Shown: in pieces, positions 15,678 through 24,319 of the stretch | How the letters are laid out: the number at the start of each line of letters is the position of its first letter | How positions within the stretch are numbered: the first letter of the stretch is position 1 | DNA from: Ralstonia insidiosa | Lineage (GTDB): Bacteria; Pseudomonadota; Gammaproteobacteria; Burkholderiales; Burkholderiaceae | Direction of reading: 5' to 3' | Length of the DNA stretch: 64,000 nt | Assembly: GCF_008801405.1 (NCBI RefSeq) | Contig: NZ_VZPV01000002.1 | Location: 806,001-870,000 of the forward strand | Translations under genes and position numbers: made by a program | Notes under the pieces: model-generated | Databases searched by the model: none | What the model saw: only the letters and a program-made list of their open reading frames with translations | What the model was told of the DNA's origin: nothing

Positions 15678-16907
15678 ATGGGGACAACGGCAGGCAATGC
15701 CTCGACGGGGGCTTCGATCGAAGCTTTCTACGCCAACATCCGCCACGAGCTGGAAGCCATTGAGGAGGCCGGTCTGTACAAGACCGAGCGCATCATCACC
15801 TCGCCGCAGGGCAGCGTGATCCACACGGCTGACGGTAAGGAGGTCATCAACCTCTGTGCCAACAACTACCTGGGTTTGTCGTCGCACCCCGAGGTGCTGA
15901 AGGCCGCGCACGAGGCACTGGATTCGCACGGCTTTGGCCTCAGCTCCGTGCGCTTCATCTGCGGCACGCAGGATCTGCACAAGACGCTGGAAGCGCGGCT
16001 GGCCAAGTTTCTCGGCACGGAAGACACCATCCTCTACGGCTCGGCGTTCGATGCCAACGGTGGGTTGTTTGAGACGTTGCTTGGCGCCGAAGACGCCGTC
16101 ATCAGCGATGAGTTGAACCACGCGTCCATCATCGATGGCATCCGCCTGTGCAAGGCACAGCGCTATCGCTACAAGCACAACGATCTGGATGACCTGCGCG
16201 CGCAACTGAAAGCCGCCGATGCAGCCGGCGCGCGCTTCAAGCTGGTCTTTACCGATGGCGTGTTCTCGATGGACGGCACCATCGCGCGGCTGGATGAAAT
16301 TCGCGCCATTTGCGATGAGTTTGGCGCATTGCTGGGCATTGATGAGTGCCATGCCACGGGCTTCCTGGGCAAGCGCGGGCGCGGCTCGCACGAGCACCGC
16401 GGCGTGTTCGGCAAGATCGACATCATTACCGGCACGCTGGGCAAGGGCCTGGGCGGTGCATCGGGTGGTTTTACCAGCGCGCGCAAGGAAGTGGTGGCGC
16501 TGCTGCGCCAGCGCTCGCGGCCGTATCTGTTCTCGAATACCGTGGCACCGGCCATTGTTGGCGCCAGCATCAAGGTGCTCGACTTGCTGGAGGCCGATAC
16601 CTCGTTGCGTGACAAGCTGGAAGACAGCGCACTCTACTTCCGCCGCAAGATCGTTGAACTCGGTTTTGACATCAAGCCGGGCGACCACCCCATCGTGCCG
16701 ATCATGGTGTACGACGCGCCCAAGGCGCAGGCGCTGTCCAAACGCCTGCTGGAGTTGGGTGTGTATGTGATCGGCTTCTTCTACCCGGTGGTGCCCAAGG
16801 GGCAGGCGCGTATCCGCGTGCAGATCAGCGCGGTGCACGAGCGTGAGCAGCTTGATGCGGCACTCAAGGCGTTTGAAACCGCCGGCAAGGAACTGGGGAT
16901 CATCTGA
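15678..16907 (+). CDS. kbl: glycine C-acetyltransferase (2-amino-3-ketobutyrate CoA ligase)
   Basis: 409 aa pyridoxal-phosphate enzyme of the alpha-oxoamine synthase family, close to the usual 395-400 aa. It converts 2-amino-3-oxobutyrate and CoA to glycine and acetyl-CoA in the cytosol, the second step of threonine degradation. Signatures: NNYLGLSSHPEV, GFGLSSVRFICGTQDLHKTLE, FTDGVFSMDGTIA, GIDECHATGFLGKRGRGS and the PLP-lysine segment GTLGKGLGGASGGFTS. The ATG at 15678 follows AGGAGGAG and fits the family start; a longer frame from 15297 runs back through the divergent regulator and was rejected. The stop overlaps the tdh start by one base. Confidence 0.95.
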   Translation: MGTTAGNASTGASIEAFYANIRHELEAIEEAGLYKTERIITSPQGSVIHTADGKEVINLCANNYLGLSSHPEVLKAAHEALDSHGFGLSSVRFICGTQDLHKTLEARLAKFLGTEDTILYGSAFDANGGLFETLLGAEDAVISDELNHASIIDGIRLCKAQRYRYKHNDLDDLRAQLKAADAAGARFKLVFTDGVFSMDGTIARLDEIRAICDEFGALLGIDECHATGFLGKRGRGSHEHRGVFGKIDIITGTLGKGLGGASGGFTSARKEVVALLRQRSRPYLFSNTVAPAIVGASIKVLDLLEADTSLRDKLEDSALYFRRKIVELGFDIKPGDHPIVPIMVYDAPKAQALSKRLLELGVYVIGFFYPVVPKGQARIRVQISAVHEREQLDAALKAFETAGKELGII

Positions 16908-17875
16908 TGAGCAGCAGTACTGGCACTGGCACCGCGCCGCGCATTCTCATCATCGGCGCCAATGGGCAATTGGGGACGGAGCTGGCGGCGGCGCTGGCCG
17001 AGCGTTACGGCACCGGCAACGTGGTGACCAGCGACATGGTGCCCAAGGGGCGCCATCCGCAGATCCGCCACGAAATGCTCGACGTGACCGATCGCGGGCA
17101 GTTGCGCGAGATCATCGAGCGCCACGGCATCACGCAGATCTATCACCTGGCGGCGGCGCTTTCGGCGGCCGCCGAGCAATCGCCCACGTGGGGCTGGCAG
17201 CTCAACATGAACGGCCTGCTGAACGTGCTGGAGGCCGCGCGCCAGCACAACATCGAGCGCATCTTCTGGCCGAGTTCAATTGCGGCATTCGGGCCCACCA
17301 CGCCGGCCGACAACACGCCGCAGAGCACGATCATGGAGCCCAAGACGGTCTACGGCATCTCCAAGCTGGCGGGCGAGGGCTGGTGCCGCTGGTACTTCGA
17401 GCACCACGGTATCGACGTGCGCAGCCTGCGCTATCCGGGGCTGATCTCGTACAAGACCGCTCCGGGCGGCGGCACCACCGATTACGCCATCGACATCTTC
17501 CATTCCGCCGTGAAGGGCGAGCGCTACACGTGCTTTCTGGAGAGCGACGAGGCGCTGCCCATGATGTACATGCCCGATGCCGTGCGCGCCACGATCGAGT
17601 TGATGGAAGCACCAGCCGAGCGCATTACCGAGCGCGGCAGCTACAACCTGGCGGGTGTGAGCTTTACGCCGGCGGAGCTGGCGGCGGAAATCCGCAAGCA
17701 TCATCCGGCGTTTGACGTGGCGTACGCGCCGGATTTCCGTCAGGCGATTGCCGCAAGCTGGCCCAACTCGATCGACGATTCGGTCGCCCGGCGCGACTGG
17801 GGTTGGAAGCCCGAGTACGGCGTGGCGGAAATGACGACCGACATGCTGAAGAACCTCGCGCACCTGGCGCATTGA
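16907..17875 (+). CDS. tdh: L-threonine 3-dehydrogenase, short-chain (epimerase-like) type
   Basis: 322 aa. Oxidises L-threonine to 2-amino-3-oxobutyrate with NAD+. It belongs to the extended short-chain dehydrogenase type known from Cupriavidus and Flavobacterium, not the zinc alcohol-dehydrogenase type of E. coli. Visible: the Rossmann motif IIGANGQLG (about residues 15-23), the catalytic YGISK (Y-x-x-x-K), PGLISYKTAPGGGTTDYA and LPMMYMPDAVRATIELM, all characteristic of this group. It is translationally coupled to kbl (TGATG). Product and neighbour together form the complete threonine-to-glycine pathway, presumably controlled by the XRE-cupin regulator. Confidence 0.9.
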   Translation: MSSSTGTGTAPRILIIGANGQLGTELAAALAERYGTGNVVTSDMVPKGRHPQIRHEMLDVTDRGQLREIIERHGITQIYHLAAALSAAAEQSPTWGWQLNMNGLLNVLEAARQHNIERIFWPSSIAAFGPTTPADNTPQSTIMEPKTVYGISKLAGEGWCRWYFEHHGIDVRSLRYPGLISYKTAPGGGTTDYAIDIFHSAVKGERYTCFLESDEALPMMYMPDAVRATIELMEAPAERITERGSYNLAGVSFTPAELAAEIRKHHPAFDVAYAPDFRQAIAASWPNSIDDSVARRDWGWKPEYGVAEMTTDMLKNLAHLAH

Positions 17876-18622
17876 GCACCTGCCCGGCAGTCGGCGGAAA
17901 TAGAGCCGACTGCCGGGCTGCTCCCAGTATCGGCCGGACAGGTTGTGTCCAACCATGCAGCATGCCCGCCCCTTCCTGCTCCCGTGGCATGCCCTGTCCG
18001 CCGCACCCACTTCGTGATGCGGCGTAAGCGCCTGAGCGGCGCTGCATCCGTCACCTCCGCATTGCTTGCAGCACATGTTTCCGTGACCAAGCGGCGCCGG
18101 CCTCTCTTGCCTGGTAAGTTTTAAAACAGGTTGTAAAAACGTTCAGTTATCGACCAACGGCACGAGCGTGCATTCGCCACGCGTCCTGAAGTCGTCACCA
18201 TCCGGCTACAAAATCGGGTGCGTGCGCGGCAGTGCAGCAAACGGTGCTGCAGGCCATTGAGCCGTTGCTGCAGCGGGTTTCAACCACCTTCCGACCGGTC
18301 GGTTTTGTGCCAAGTGTGTAAGCAGATGTTGCATTGCACGGTTCTGGCCCGATGCTTGCTCAATGTCGTGCGGTCACGCTGCGTGAGCAAGCGCTTTGCG
18401 CCTCACGCACACAACGTTCTTCCAAATAAGCGGATCCGGAGCAATCCACGGCATTCGCACTTCGCTTCTCCACTGCTGGCGCTCTCGCACTTCGCCGGTG
18501 GCAGGGCGCTTCTTTCGGACGGTCCCGGGGTTTCAACGGTCGACTACGCGCACGTGCACGCCTGCCGCGGCAGGCTCGGTATGCGCGCGACCGGAATCGC
18601 TTCACCAGAAAACGAGGAAACC
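17876..18622. other. 747-bp gene-free interval after tdh
   Basis: No convincing coding frame. At 17882-17918 there is a strong 14-bp perfect stem (GCCCGGCAGTCGGC/GCCGACTGCCGGGC, 9-nt loop) without a U-tract, probably the tdh transcript end. From about 18115 an AT-rich stretch (TTTTAAAACAGGTTGTAAAAACG) could hold a promoter for the regulator at 18623. The rest shows no structure I can name. Confidence 0.5.
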
Positions 18623-19549
18623 ATGAAAGCAGTCCTGCTGGAGAATCATCCGTTGCTGCGAGCCGGACTTGGCGCACTGCTCAAGCATCCCACCCTGGGC
18701 CTGGAAGTCGTTGCCCCCGTGTTGCCGGTTGGCGAGCCGGGCGACGTGCATGCTGTTGATACGCGTGCCGACCTGCTCGTCATCGGCCTGGACGAAGCCG
18801 ATGGCCCAGTCGACACGGCCCAATTGCGTGAAGCCATTGCTTGCAGCGAGGCCAGCCGCGTGGTGTTGCTCGCGGCCCGCCTGTCGGCAGAAGAGGCGCA
18901 CGTTGCGATGACGTGCGGGGTGGATGCCTATGCCGCCAAATCACAGCCGCCTGAAGTGCTGCTGGCCACGCTGCAGCTGGTGCTGGCGGGCGGGCAGTCG
19001 TATCCGGCATTGATGCCACGCCCGGCCGCCACGGCCGTCACCATGCTCGCGCTTGATGCGTCGGAAGCCGCGCAGCGGTTGAATGTGTCGCTGCGCCAGT
19101 ACGAGGTGCTGGTGCTCCTGTCGCGCGGGCATTCGGTCAAGGGTGTTGGCCGCCTGCTCGGCATTTCGGAAGCCACCGTCAAAACGCACGCGTGCACGCT
19201 GTATCGCCGCCTCAATGTGCGCAATAAGAGCGAAGCCGTGTATGCGGCCATGCGCCTGGGCATTCCGCTGGAACTGCAAGGCACTGCCATGGCGCAGGGT
19301 GAAACCACTGCCGCCGTGCAGGAAGACACCGCCGTGTTTGTCCAGACCGCTGCCGGCCCGTCGCGCGCGTCTGCGTCCACCTCGATGTCTGCCACCGATG
19401 CTGTGATGAGCGCGCCCCGCGTTGCGGTGGCCGACCACGGTGCGGAATCGCGGTGGGCGGCCATGACACGCGCCTTTGGCGGCGTGACACCCGCCAAACC
19501 ACCACGCCCGCACGTGCGCACCGCCAACGGCACAGCCCGCTTGGGCTGA
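18623..19549 (+). CDS. NarL-type regulator with degenerate receiver domain
   Basis: 308 aa. The receiver-like domain (1-120) lacks key residues: the usual acidic pair is E-N (VLLENHP), and the phospho-acceptor position in DLLVIGLDEAD is glycine. The lysine of AYAAKSQPPE is kept. The HTH (about 150-210) is clear: LNVSLRQYEVLVLLSRGHSVKGVGRLLGISEATVKTHACTLYRRLNVRNKSEAVYAAMRLGI. An unusual low-complexity tail of about 90 residues rich in A, T, S and P follows. Regulation by phosphorylation is therefore unlikely. ATG at 18623 follows GAGGAAA; a much longer frame from 18218 was rejected. No partner kinase is adjacent. Confidence 0.8.
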   Translation: MKAVLLENHPLLRAGLGALLKHPTLGLEVVAPVLPVGEPGDVHAVDTRADLLVIGLDEADGPVDTAQLREAIACSEASRVVLLAARLSAEEAHVAMTCGVDAYAAKSQPPEVLLATLQLVLAGGQSYPALMPRPAATAVTMLALDASEAAQRLNVSLRQYEVLVLLSRGHSVKGVGRLLGISEATVKTHACTLYRRLNVRNKSEAVYAAMRLGIPLELQGTAMAQGETTAAVQEDTAVFVQTAAGPSRASASTSMSATDAVMSAPRVAVADHGAESRWAAMTRAFGGVTPAKPPRPHVRTANGTARLG

Positions 19550-19731
19550 CACGCTCGGGTCTCCAGCGTCCGATCCCCACGTCACGCGGTTGACCGCGTT
19601 GAGCGCATCGACGTGCTGTACGGCTTCTGGCGTCGGGCAACATCGTTGCGGACGAAGACTGATCGCTTGAACCGGCAGACGGCCATGGCGTGCCTTTCCC
19701 TGGAAGGCGCGCGCCTTCTATCGCATGTCGT

Positions 19732-20208
19732 TCACGCTTGTTGAGGCTGGGCGCTCTTGGGCGGATAGGCCTCCTCCAGCGCGATAGCGCCCGTCTCCAG
19801 CAACGACTTCAAGTTGGACAGAATCTTCGGCCAGCCACCCGACACGGCTTCGATCAGCTTCGAAGGTGCACGCTCGATGCTGTGCGTGATCGTCAGCTTG
19901 ACTGCCGTGCTGCTGGGCTCCAGTTCCATCGTGCAGAGTGACGGGCCCTCGGCCTTGAGTTCGGGTTTGGTCTGGTGCTGCCAGCGGATGACCAGGCGAC
20001 GGGGTGGCTCGGCCTCGACGATCTGGCCGTCGTCGAAGACCACACCGTCGCCGGATACCAGCGCCCACGAAGCGCCCGCCGTCCATTCGCTTTCACAGCG
20101 CATGCCGAACCAGTACTGCTTCATGGCGTCGGCATCGGTGAGGGCATGCCACAGCCTCTCGGGTGTCGTGCGGATATAGGTCACGTAGACAAAGGTCGAC
20201 TGCGGCAT
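19732..20208 (-). CDS. SRPBCC/AHSA1-family protein
   Basis: 158 aa START-like domain protein, with the family start FVYVTYIRTTPERLWHALTDADAMKQYWFGMRCESEWTAGASWALV and the C-terminal helix GGWPKILSNLKSLLETG. Members of the AHSA1 group bind hydrophobic ligands; many bacterial ones stand next to an ArsR gene, which is absent here. GGGAG precedes the ATG. It is divergent from the acetyltransferase gene at 20360. The ligand is unknown. Confidence 0.8.
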   Translation of the reverse strand: MPQSTFVYVTYIRTTPERLWHALTDADAMKQYWFGMRCESEWTAGASWALVSGDGVVFDDGQIVEAEPPRRLVIRWQHQTKPELKAEGPSLCTMELEPSSTAVKLTITHSIERAPSKLIEAVSGGWPKILSNLKSLLETGAIALEEAYPPKSAQPQQA

Positions 20209-20359
20209 GGGCGTTCTCCCGTTGTTGTTTCAGCATAGAACGCGCGACCAGGCACGAAAACCAGAGTGGCGTGTTGCGTCGCCCATGGTGTGAGTTCCAG
20301 TTTAATGGATGGTAAATCCAGTATGATGGAAATCATCGAACCGCTGCACCGGAGCTTGC

Positions 20360-20908
20360 ATGACTTCCCCCGCACCCCATGACGACATCCGCCTGATCGA
20401 CTGCACCGAGGCCGAGCATGCGTCAGCCATTCTTGAAATCCTGAACGAGGCCATCGTCAACTCCACCGCGCTGTACGACTACGTGCCGCGCCCGCCGCAA
20501 GCCATGGAGACCTGGTTTGCTGCCAAGCGTGCGGGTGGCTTTCCGGTGGTGGGCGCGGTCGATGCCGCGGGCAAGCTGCTGGGCTTTGCGAGCTGGGGCA
20601 CGTTCCGCGCGTTTCCCGCCTACAAGTACACGGTGGAGCACAGCGTGTACGTGCACCACGCATGCCGTGGCCGCAAGCTTGGCGAGCGGTTGCTGCGCGA
20701 GTTGATCCGCCGCGCAAAAGAAAAGCAGGTGCACGTGCTGGTGGGCTGCATTGATGCGGCCAACGGGGCGAGCATCGGCCTGCACACCCGCCTGGGGTTC
20801 GTGCACGCGGGCACCGTCAAAGAAGCCGGCTTCAAATTCGGCCGCTGGCTGGATGCCGCGTTCTATCAATTGAATCTGCAAATGCCTGAGCAACCGGTTG
20901 ACGGTTGA
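20360..20908 (+). CDS. GNAT-family N-acetyltransferase (phosphinothricin acetyltransferase-like)
   Basis: 182 aa. The pattern matches the PAT/MnaT group that acetylates phosphinothricin, methionine sulfone or related amino acids with acetyl-CoA: ILEILNEAIVNSTALYDYVPRPPQAMETWF, GFASWGTFRAFPAYKYTVEHSVYVHHACRGRKLGERLLRELI (the acetyl-CoA loop is RGRKLG), VGCIDAANGASIGLHTRLGFVHAGTVKEAGFKFGRWLD. The substrate is not predictable more closely. GGAG lies near the ATG. It is probably monocistronic. Confidence 0.85.
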   Translation: MTSPAPHDDIRLIDCTEAEHASAILEILNEAIVNSTALYDYVPRPPQAMETWFAAKRAGGFPVVGAVDAAGKLLGFASWGTFRAFPAYKYTVEHSVYVHHACRGRKLGERLLRELIRRAKEKQVHVLVGCIDAANGASIGLHTRLGFVHAGTVKEAGFKFGRWLDAAFYQLNLQMPEQPVDG

Positions 20909-21251
20909 TTGCTGCAGCAGCAACAAGGCTCAATGCCGCTGGCAGACGCCCTAGCAAAAAAAGACTAGGGCGCACACACAAGGCCAGCGCAATCGTTGTC
21001 ACCCGTTCGCGCGTTTTGAGGGCAAACGTATGTCGCCCGACAAGGTGCGTAAACGTGTGAACGATCGTGCAGCGCATCACGCAGACGTGGTGAGCGGGCG
21101 CCTTGATTGGTCGTTCACGCACGCCTATGCTTGGTTCTCCTGCAGGCCGGCACAGCACGCGCGCGCTCATTTTCATCGGCTCTTGCAGTGCTCATGGTGT
21201 CAGTGAATCAAGCCTATCGTCACGGCGGCCCTTCCGTGACCGACAACCACG
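20909..21251. other. 343-bp gene-free interval
   Basis: It contains a 7-bp stem with an A-rich loop at 20948-20971 (GCCCTAG/CTAGGGC), a possible end of the acetyltransferase transcript. Beyond it I see no coding frame, repeat or named regulatory site. Confidence 0.4.
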
Positions 21252-21497
21252 ATGGAGTCGACTGTGCTGAGTCCCCATGAATTTGCCGTCCTGCTTCTCG
21301 TCAACGATGGTGCCGAGCCCGATGAACTCGATCGTGCCGATGTCGAGGCGCTGATCGAGCGGCAGCTCGTCACGCTGGAGCATCGTGGCCCCGACCGTTG
21401 CTACGCGCGGGTGACCCTTCAGGGGTATGTCTTCCTCAAAGCTTCGGGCCTTGTTCGCGCCAGCGGGCGAAGGTTGGCCACCGCCACTGCGCATTGA
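21252..21497 (+). CDS. small conserved-looking protein of unknown function
   Basis: 81 aa. MESTVLSPHEFAVLLLVNDGAEPDELDRADVEALIERQLVTLE has the look of a winged-helix-like or MarR-like small domain (helix, acidic turn, helix, then beta ARVTLQGYVFLKA), and I recall similar short proteins in Ralstonia genomes. There is no signal peptide. Its 3' end overlaps a possible convergent small gene on the other strand by 62 bp. The ribosome binding site is weak. Confidence 0.6.
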   Translation: MESTVLSPHEFAVLLLVNDGAEPDELDRADVEALIERQLVTLEHRGPDRCYARVTLQGYVFLKASGLVRASGRRLATATAH

Positions 21498-21678
21498 GCG
21501 TACGGCTTTCGCGCACGAACGCTTCCTCATTCCTGATGTGCAGCCAATACGGCATCCGGCCGTGACCGTTGCCGTTTGCGGCCTCGATCGTGCGCGGTGT
21601 GCGGATCACCATCGTCCATAGGCCGCCAAGGATCACGAGCGCGAAATGCGCGATGAAATGTGCGAGCACATGGAGCAT
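21436..21678 (-). CDS. possible small inner-membrane protein
   Basis: 80 aa on the minus strand. A single N-terminal hydrophobic helix (VLAHFIAHFALVILGGLWTMVI) is followed by a basic tryptophan-rich tail (PYWLHIRNEEAFVRESRTLNAQWRWPTFARWREQG). Third codon positions are strongly G/C as in true genes here. It overlaps the end of the small plus-strand gene at 21252-21497, so one of the two could be spurious. Family not recognised. Confidence 0.45.
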   Translation of the reverse strand: MLHVLAHFIAHFALVILGGLWTMVIRTPRTIEAANGNGHGRMPYWLHIRNEEAFVRESRTLNAQWRWPTFARWREQGPKL

Positions 21679-21829
21679 GGATCCACTCACGCGATGACAA
21701 CACCAAGCGGCCCACGCGGTGCAACTGCATGGGCCTTTTTGCTGTGCTGAGGCAGGCGAATATGGGTTGGGATGGCGACGGTATCGGTGCAACACTGAAG
21801 CGGTTGGTGTGCCTCGCACGGAGGCGGAC

Positions 21830-22834
21830 ATGTTGAAGATCGGTCGAAGTGTGGGCATGGCAGCACTGATGTCCATTGCGCTTGCCATCGGCACGGCGCA
21901 GGCACAGTCACCGCAATCGTCATCGTATGAAGGCTTTGCCGTGCCGATTGGCAGTGCACCGCACGACGTTGCGCCATCCCCCGACGGCACCGTGTGGTAC
22001 ACCGCGCAGGCGCAAGCCGCGGTGGGACGGTTGGACCCACGCAGCGGCAAGGCGGATCGTGTTGCGTTGGGCACCGGTTCAGCGCCGCATGGCGTGATCG
22101 TCGGTCCCGACCTGGCCGCGTGGGTGACCGACGGCGGCCTCAACGCCATCGTGCGCGTTGACCCGAAAACGCTCGCCGTCACGCGCTTTCCGCTACCGAA
22201 GAACCGCACCGACGCCAACCTGAACACCGCCGTTTTCGACAAGCAAGGACACCTGTGGTTTACCGGACAGAGCGGCATCTACGGCGAGCTGGACCCCGCC
22301 AGCGGAAAGATGCGCGTGTTCGATGCACCGCGCGGCCCCGGTGCCTACGGCATCTGCGTCACCCCAAACGGCAACCTGTACTTTGCATCACTGGCCAGTA
22401 GCTACCTGGGCCGCATTGATCGTGTGAGCGGTGCGGCCCAGGTCATCGAACCGCCAACGCCAAAGCAGGGCGCGCGCCGCGTCTGGGCGGATTCAAAAGG
22501 GCGCGTCTGGATCAGTGAGTGGAATGCGGGAAAGGTCGGTATGTTCGATCCGGCAACCCATCAATGGCGCGAATGGAAATTGCCCGGTGAAGACCCACAC
22601 GCCTATGCCATCTTTGTCGATGACAAGGACATCGTTTGGCTCAGCGAGTGGACCGCCAACGCACTGGTGCGCTTTGACCCGCGCACCGAGACGTTTGACG
22701 TGTTGCCGATGCCCCGGCCGCATGCGCGTGTGCGTCAGATGATGGGGCGGCCGGGAGAGCTGTGGCTGTCGGAGTCTGGCACCGATCATTTGCTGCGCTA
22801 TCAGACGAACGCAGCAGGGGCGAGCGGGAACTGA
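21830..22834 (+). CDS. Vgb-like (streptogramin lyase-type) beta-propeller, secreted
   Basis: 334 aa. The signal peptide (MLKIGRSVGMAALMSIALAIGTAQAQ) predicts periplasmic export. The mature protein is a run of about six blades with the repeated pattern P-x-G-x-x-W-[FY]-x-x-x...-G-x-[IL]-D-P (GTVWYTAQAQAAVGRLDP, GHLWFTGQSGIYGELDP, GNLYFASLASSYLGRID, GRVWISEWNAGKVGMFDP, DIVWLSEWTANALVRFDP). This is the fold of virginiamycin B lyase and SMP-30-like proteins. Vgb itself is cytosolic and linearises streptogramin B; an exported form more likely acts on another lactone or only binds. GGAGGCGGAC before ATG 21830 fixes the start. Confidence 0.8.
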   Translation: MLKIGRSVGMAALMSIALAIGTAQAQSPQSSSYEGFAVPIGSAPHDVAPSPDGTVWYTAQAQAAVGRLDPRSGKADRVALGTGSAPHGVIVGPDLAAWVTDGGLNAIVRVDPKTLAVTRFPLPKNRTDANLNTAVFDKQGHLWFTGQSGIYGELDPASGKMRVFDAPRGPGAYGICVTPNGNLYFASLASSYLGRIDRVSGAAQVIEPPTPKQGARRVWADSKGRVWISEWNAGKVGMFDPATHQWREWKLPGEDPHAYAIFVDDKDIVWLSEWTANALVRFDPRTETFDVLPMPRPHARVRQMMGRPGELWLSESGTDHLLRYQTNAAGASGN

Positions 22835-22882
22835 AGGTGTATCGCCACGCGGGGTTTCGTAAGCTCGCTTTTTGCTGGGTGA

Positions 22883-24307
22883 CTAGTTGTCGAGCCTGAA
22901 GACATATGACTTGCTTGCCACGACAGGTACAGCTTGGCCGTGTTGCCGATAGGGCGTGCACCTGACGGTACGGGCGGCAGTGGTGGCAGCGTTGTCAAGG
23001 CGCGGTGAGCCGGATGAAGAGGTCAGTGCCACATTGGTGATCTCACCGGTTTCACCAATGAAGAGCTTGACTGTCGCTCGACCTTCCTCGCCCATCTTTT
23101 GTGACATCGGCGGATACACCGGCTGTGGATCATTGCATTGGATGGTGTTGGCGCCAGTGTTGCCCATCGCGCTCGATGCCGGAGGTGGTGCGATCGTCGA
23201 TGAAGGGGAGCGCTGCGCCAGAAGATCATGGCCGCCTGCAGTGCTTGATTCGTGAGACGCCATCGATTGCGGCACGGGTCCGTTGCCGAGCAAGCGCGCG
23301 CCATTGATCAGCACAATCAACACTAGCCATACCCACCACCAGCTAAAGAATGACCGTTTGGATGAGGAAGGCCCAGACGACTGCCGCTGCGGCGCCTGCT
23401 CCCCGCGCTTGCCAGGCGGCAACGCGGCATACAGTTCTCGCCAACGCGGCAGTTTGCTGACGTCGGTGATGATGCCCAGCCACGTTGGAAAATTCCTAAC
23501 CGTGTTTTCCAGCAGTAGGAAAGAGTCCTGCAGCTCCCGACGGTTCGGCTCCGACGGATTGCGCAAGCGCTGGATGAGCGCGCGTTGCTGAGCGCGATCC
23601 TTCGGCGGCAGGCGATCGAACAGCGCGCGCTCCTGCAAAGCACGGTCGAGCACGAAGCCAATGTTCCCGAAGTTCTGCAGGTGCCGACGGTCTTCGTTCC
23701 AGCGGAACACATTGGTGGCGGCGACGAGCAGCGCTTCATGACCGGGCTTCCACCCCTGTGTGAGCAGGGCCGCGAACTTGTACTCGAACATCTCGCGCGC
23801 GGTCATGCTGATTAACGCGTCGCCGGCCATGAGTTTTTCAAGCGCGGCCTGCCACGTGTGGTAGTCCGGCATGGTCTTCGGGTTGGCCGCGGCTGCCTTG
23901 AATGTATCCATGAAGCTGGCAAACGCGGTGTTGGCATGCGCTGCTGCGTCGTCTTGCTGTGTCGGCGCCGGCACGGGCGCTGTTGCTGGAGGCGGCGATG
24001 TCGCCTCCACGCGTAGCTTGGGGATCGCCACGTTCGGCGGCGCAAAGGATGCCGTGGGCGCCGGGCTTGGCGCCGCGTCGGCTTCGTCCTCGTCCTCTGC
24101 GTCAAGGTCTTGTTCCGGCGCTGATCTGCTGGGCTGTCGCGCCCACATCAGCGCCGCGTCGTAAGCGGCGCGCAGAGCCTGAAAGCCCGCCGGGTCGGCT
24201 TCCTGGTCGATCTTCTTGAGCTTCTGGGCGTACGCGCGCCGTATTGCGCGCTCGTCCGCCGAGGTATCGAGTTCGAGTTGCTGCAGAAAGCGCGGCACCA
24301 TGATCAT
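22883..24307 (-). CDS. J-like N-terminal domain fused to a TonB-type C-terminal domain (membrane protein)
   Basis: About 474 aa. Residues 1-57 look like a J-type helical hairpin (FLQQLELDTSADERAIRRAYAQKLKKIDQEADPAGFQALRAAYDAAL) of the kind in DjlB/DjlC-like proteins, but HPD is replaced by KID/QEADP. An acidic, Pro/Ala-rich linker and a helical middle follow, then one membrane helix (about 318-338, SFFSWWWVWLVLIVLINGARLL). The periplasmic C-terminus ends in a TonB/energy-transducer-like domain (about 385-474: PVYPPMSQKMGEEGRATVKLFIGETGEITNVALTSSSG). It starts about 12 bp after hscC on the same strand (GTG at 24316 and ATG at 24301 are alternatives), so it is the likely co-chaperone partner of HscC. 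Confidence 0.75.
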   Translation of the reverse strand: MIMVPRFLQQLELDTSADERAIRRAYAQKLKKIDQEADPAGFQALRAAYDAALMWARQPSRSAPEQDLDAEDEDEADAAPSPAPTASFAPPNVAIPKLRVEATSPPPATAPVPAPTQQDDAAAHANTAFASFMDTFKAAAANPKTMPDYHTWQAALEKLMAGDALISMTAREMFEYKFAALLTQGWKPGHEALLVAATNVFRWNEDRRHLQNFGNIGFVLDRALQERALFDRLPPKDRAQQRALIQRLRNPSEPNRRELQDSFLLLENTVRNFPTWLGIITDVSKLPRWRELYAALPPGKRGEQAPQRQSSGPSSSKRSFFSWWWVWLVLIVLINGARLLGNGPVPQSMASHESSTAGGHDLLAQRSPSSTIAPPPASSAMGNTGANTIQCNDPQPVYPPMSQKMGEEGRATVKLFIGETGEITNVALTSSSGSPRLDNAATTAARTVRCTPYRQHGQAVPVVASKSYVFRLDN

Positions 24308-24319
24308 TCCGGTCACGAA

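Noticed and set aside
18218..18622. N-terminal extension of the NarL-type regulator
   Set aside because: The extension is Cys/Arg/His-rich, unlike any receiver; a good ribosome binding site and a receiver-like start lie at 18623.
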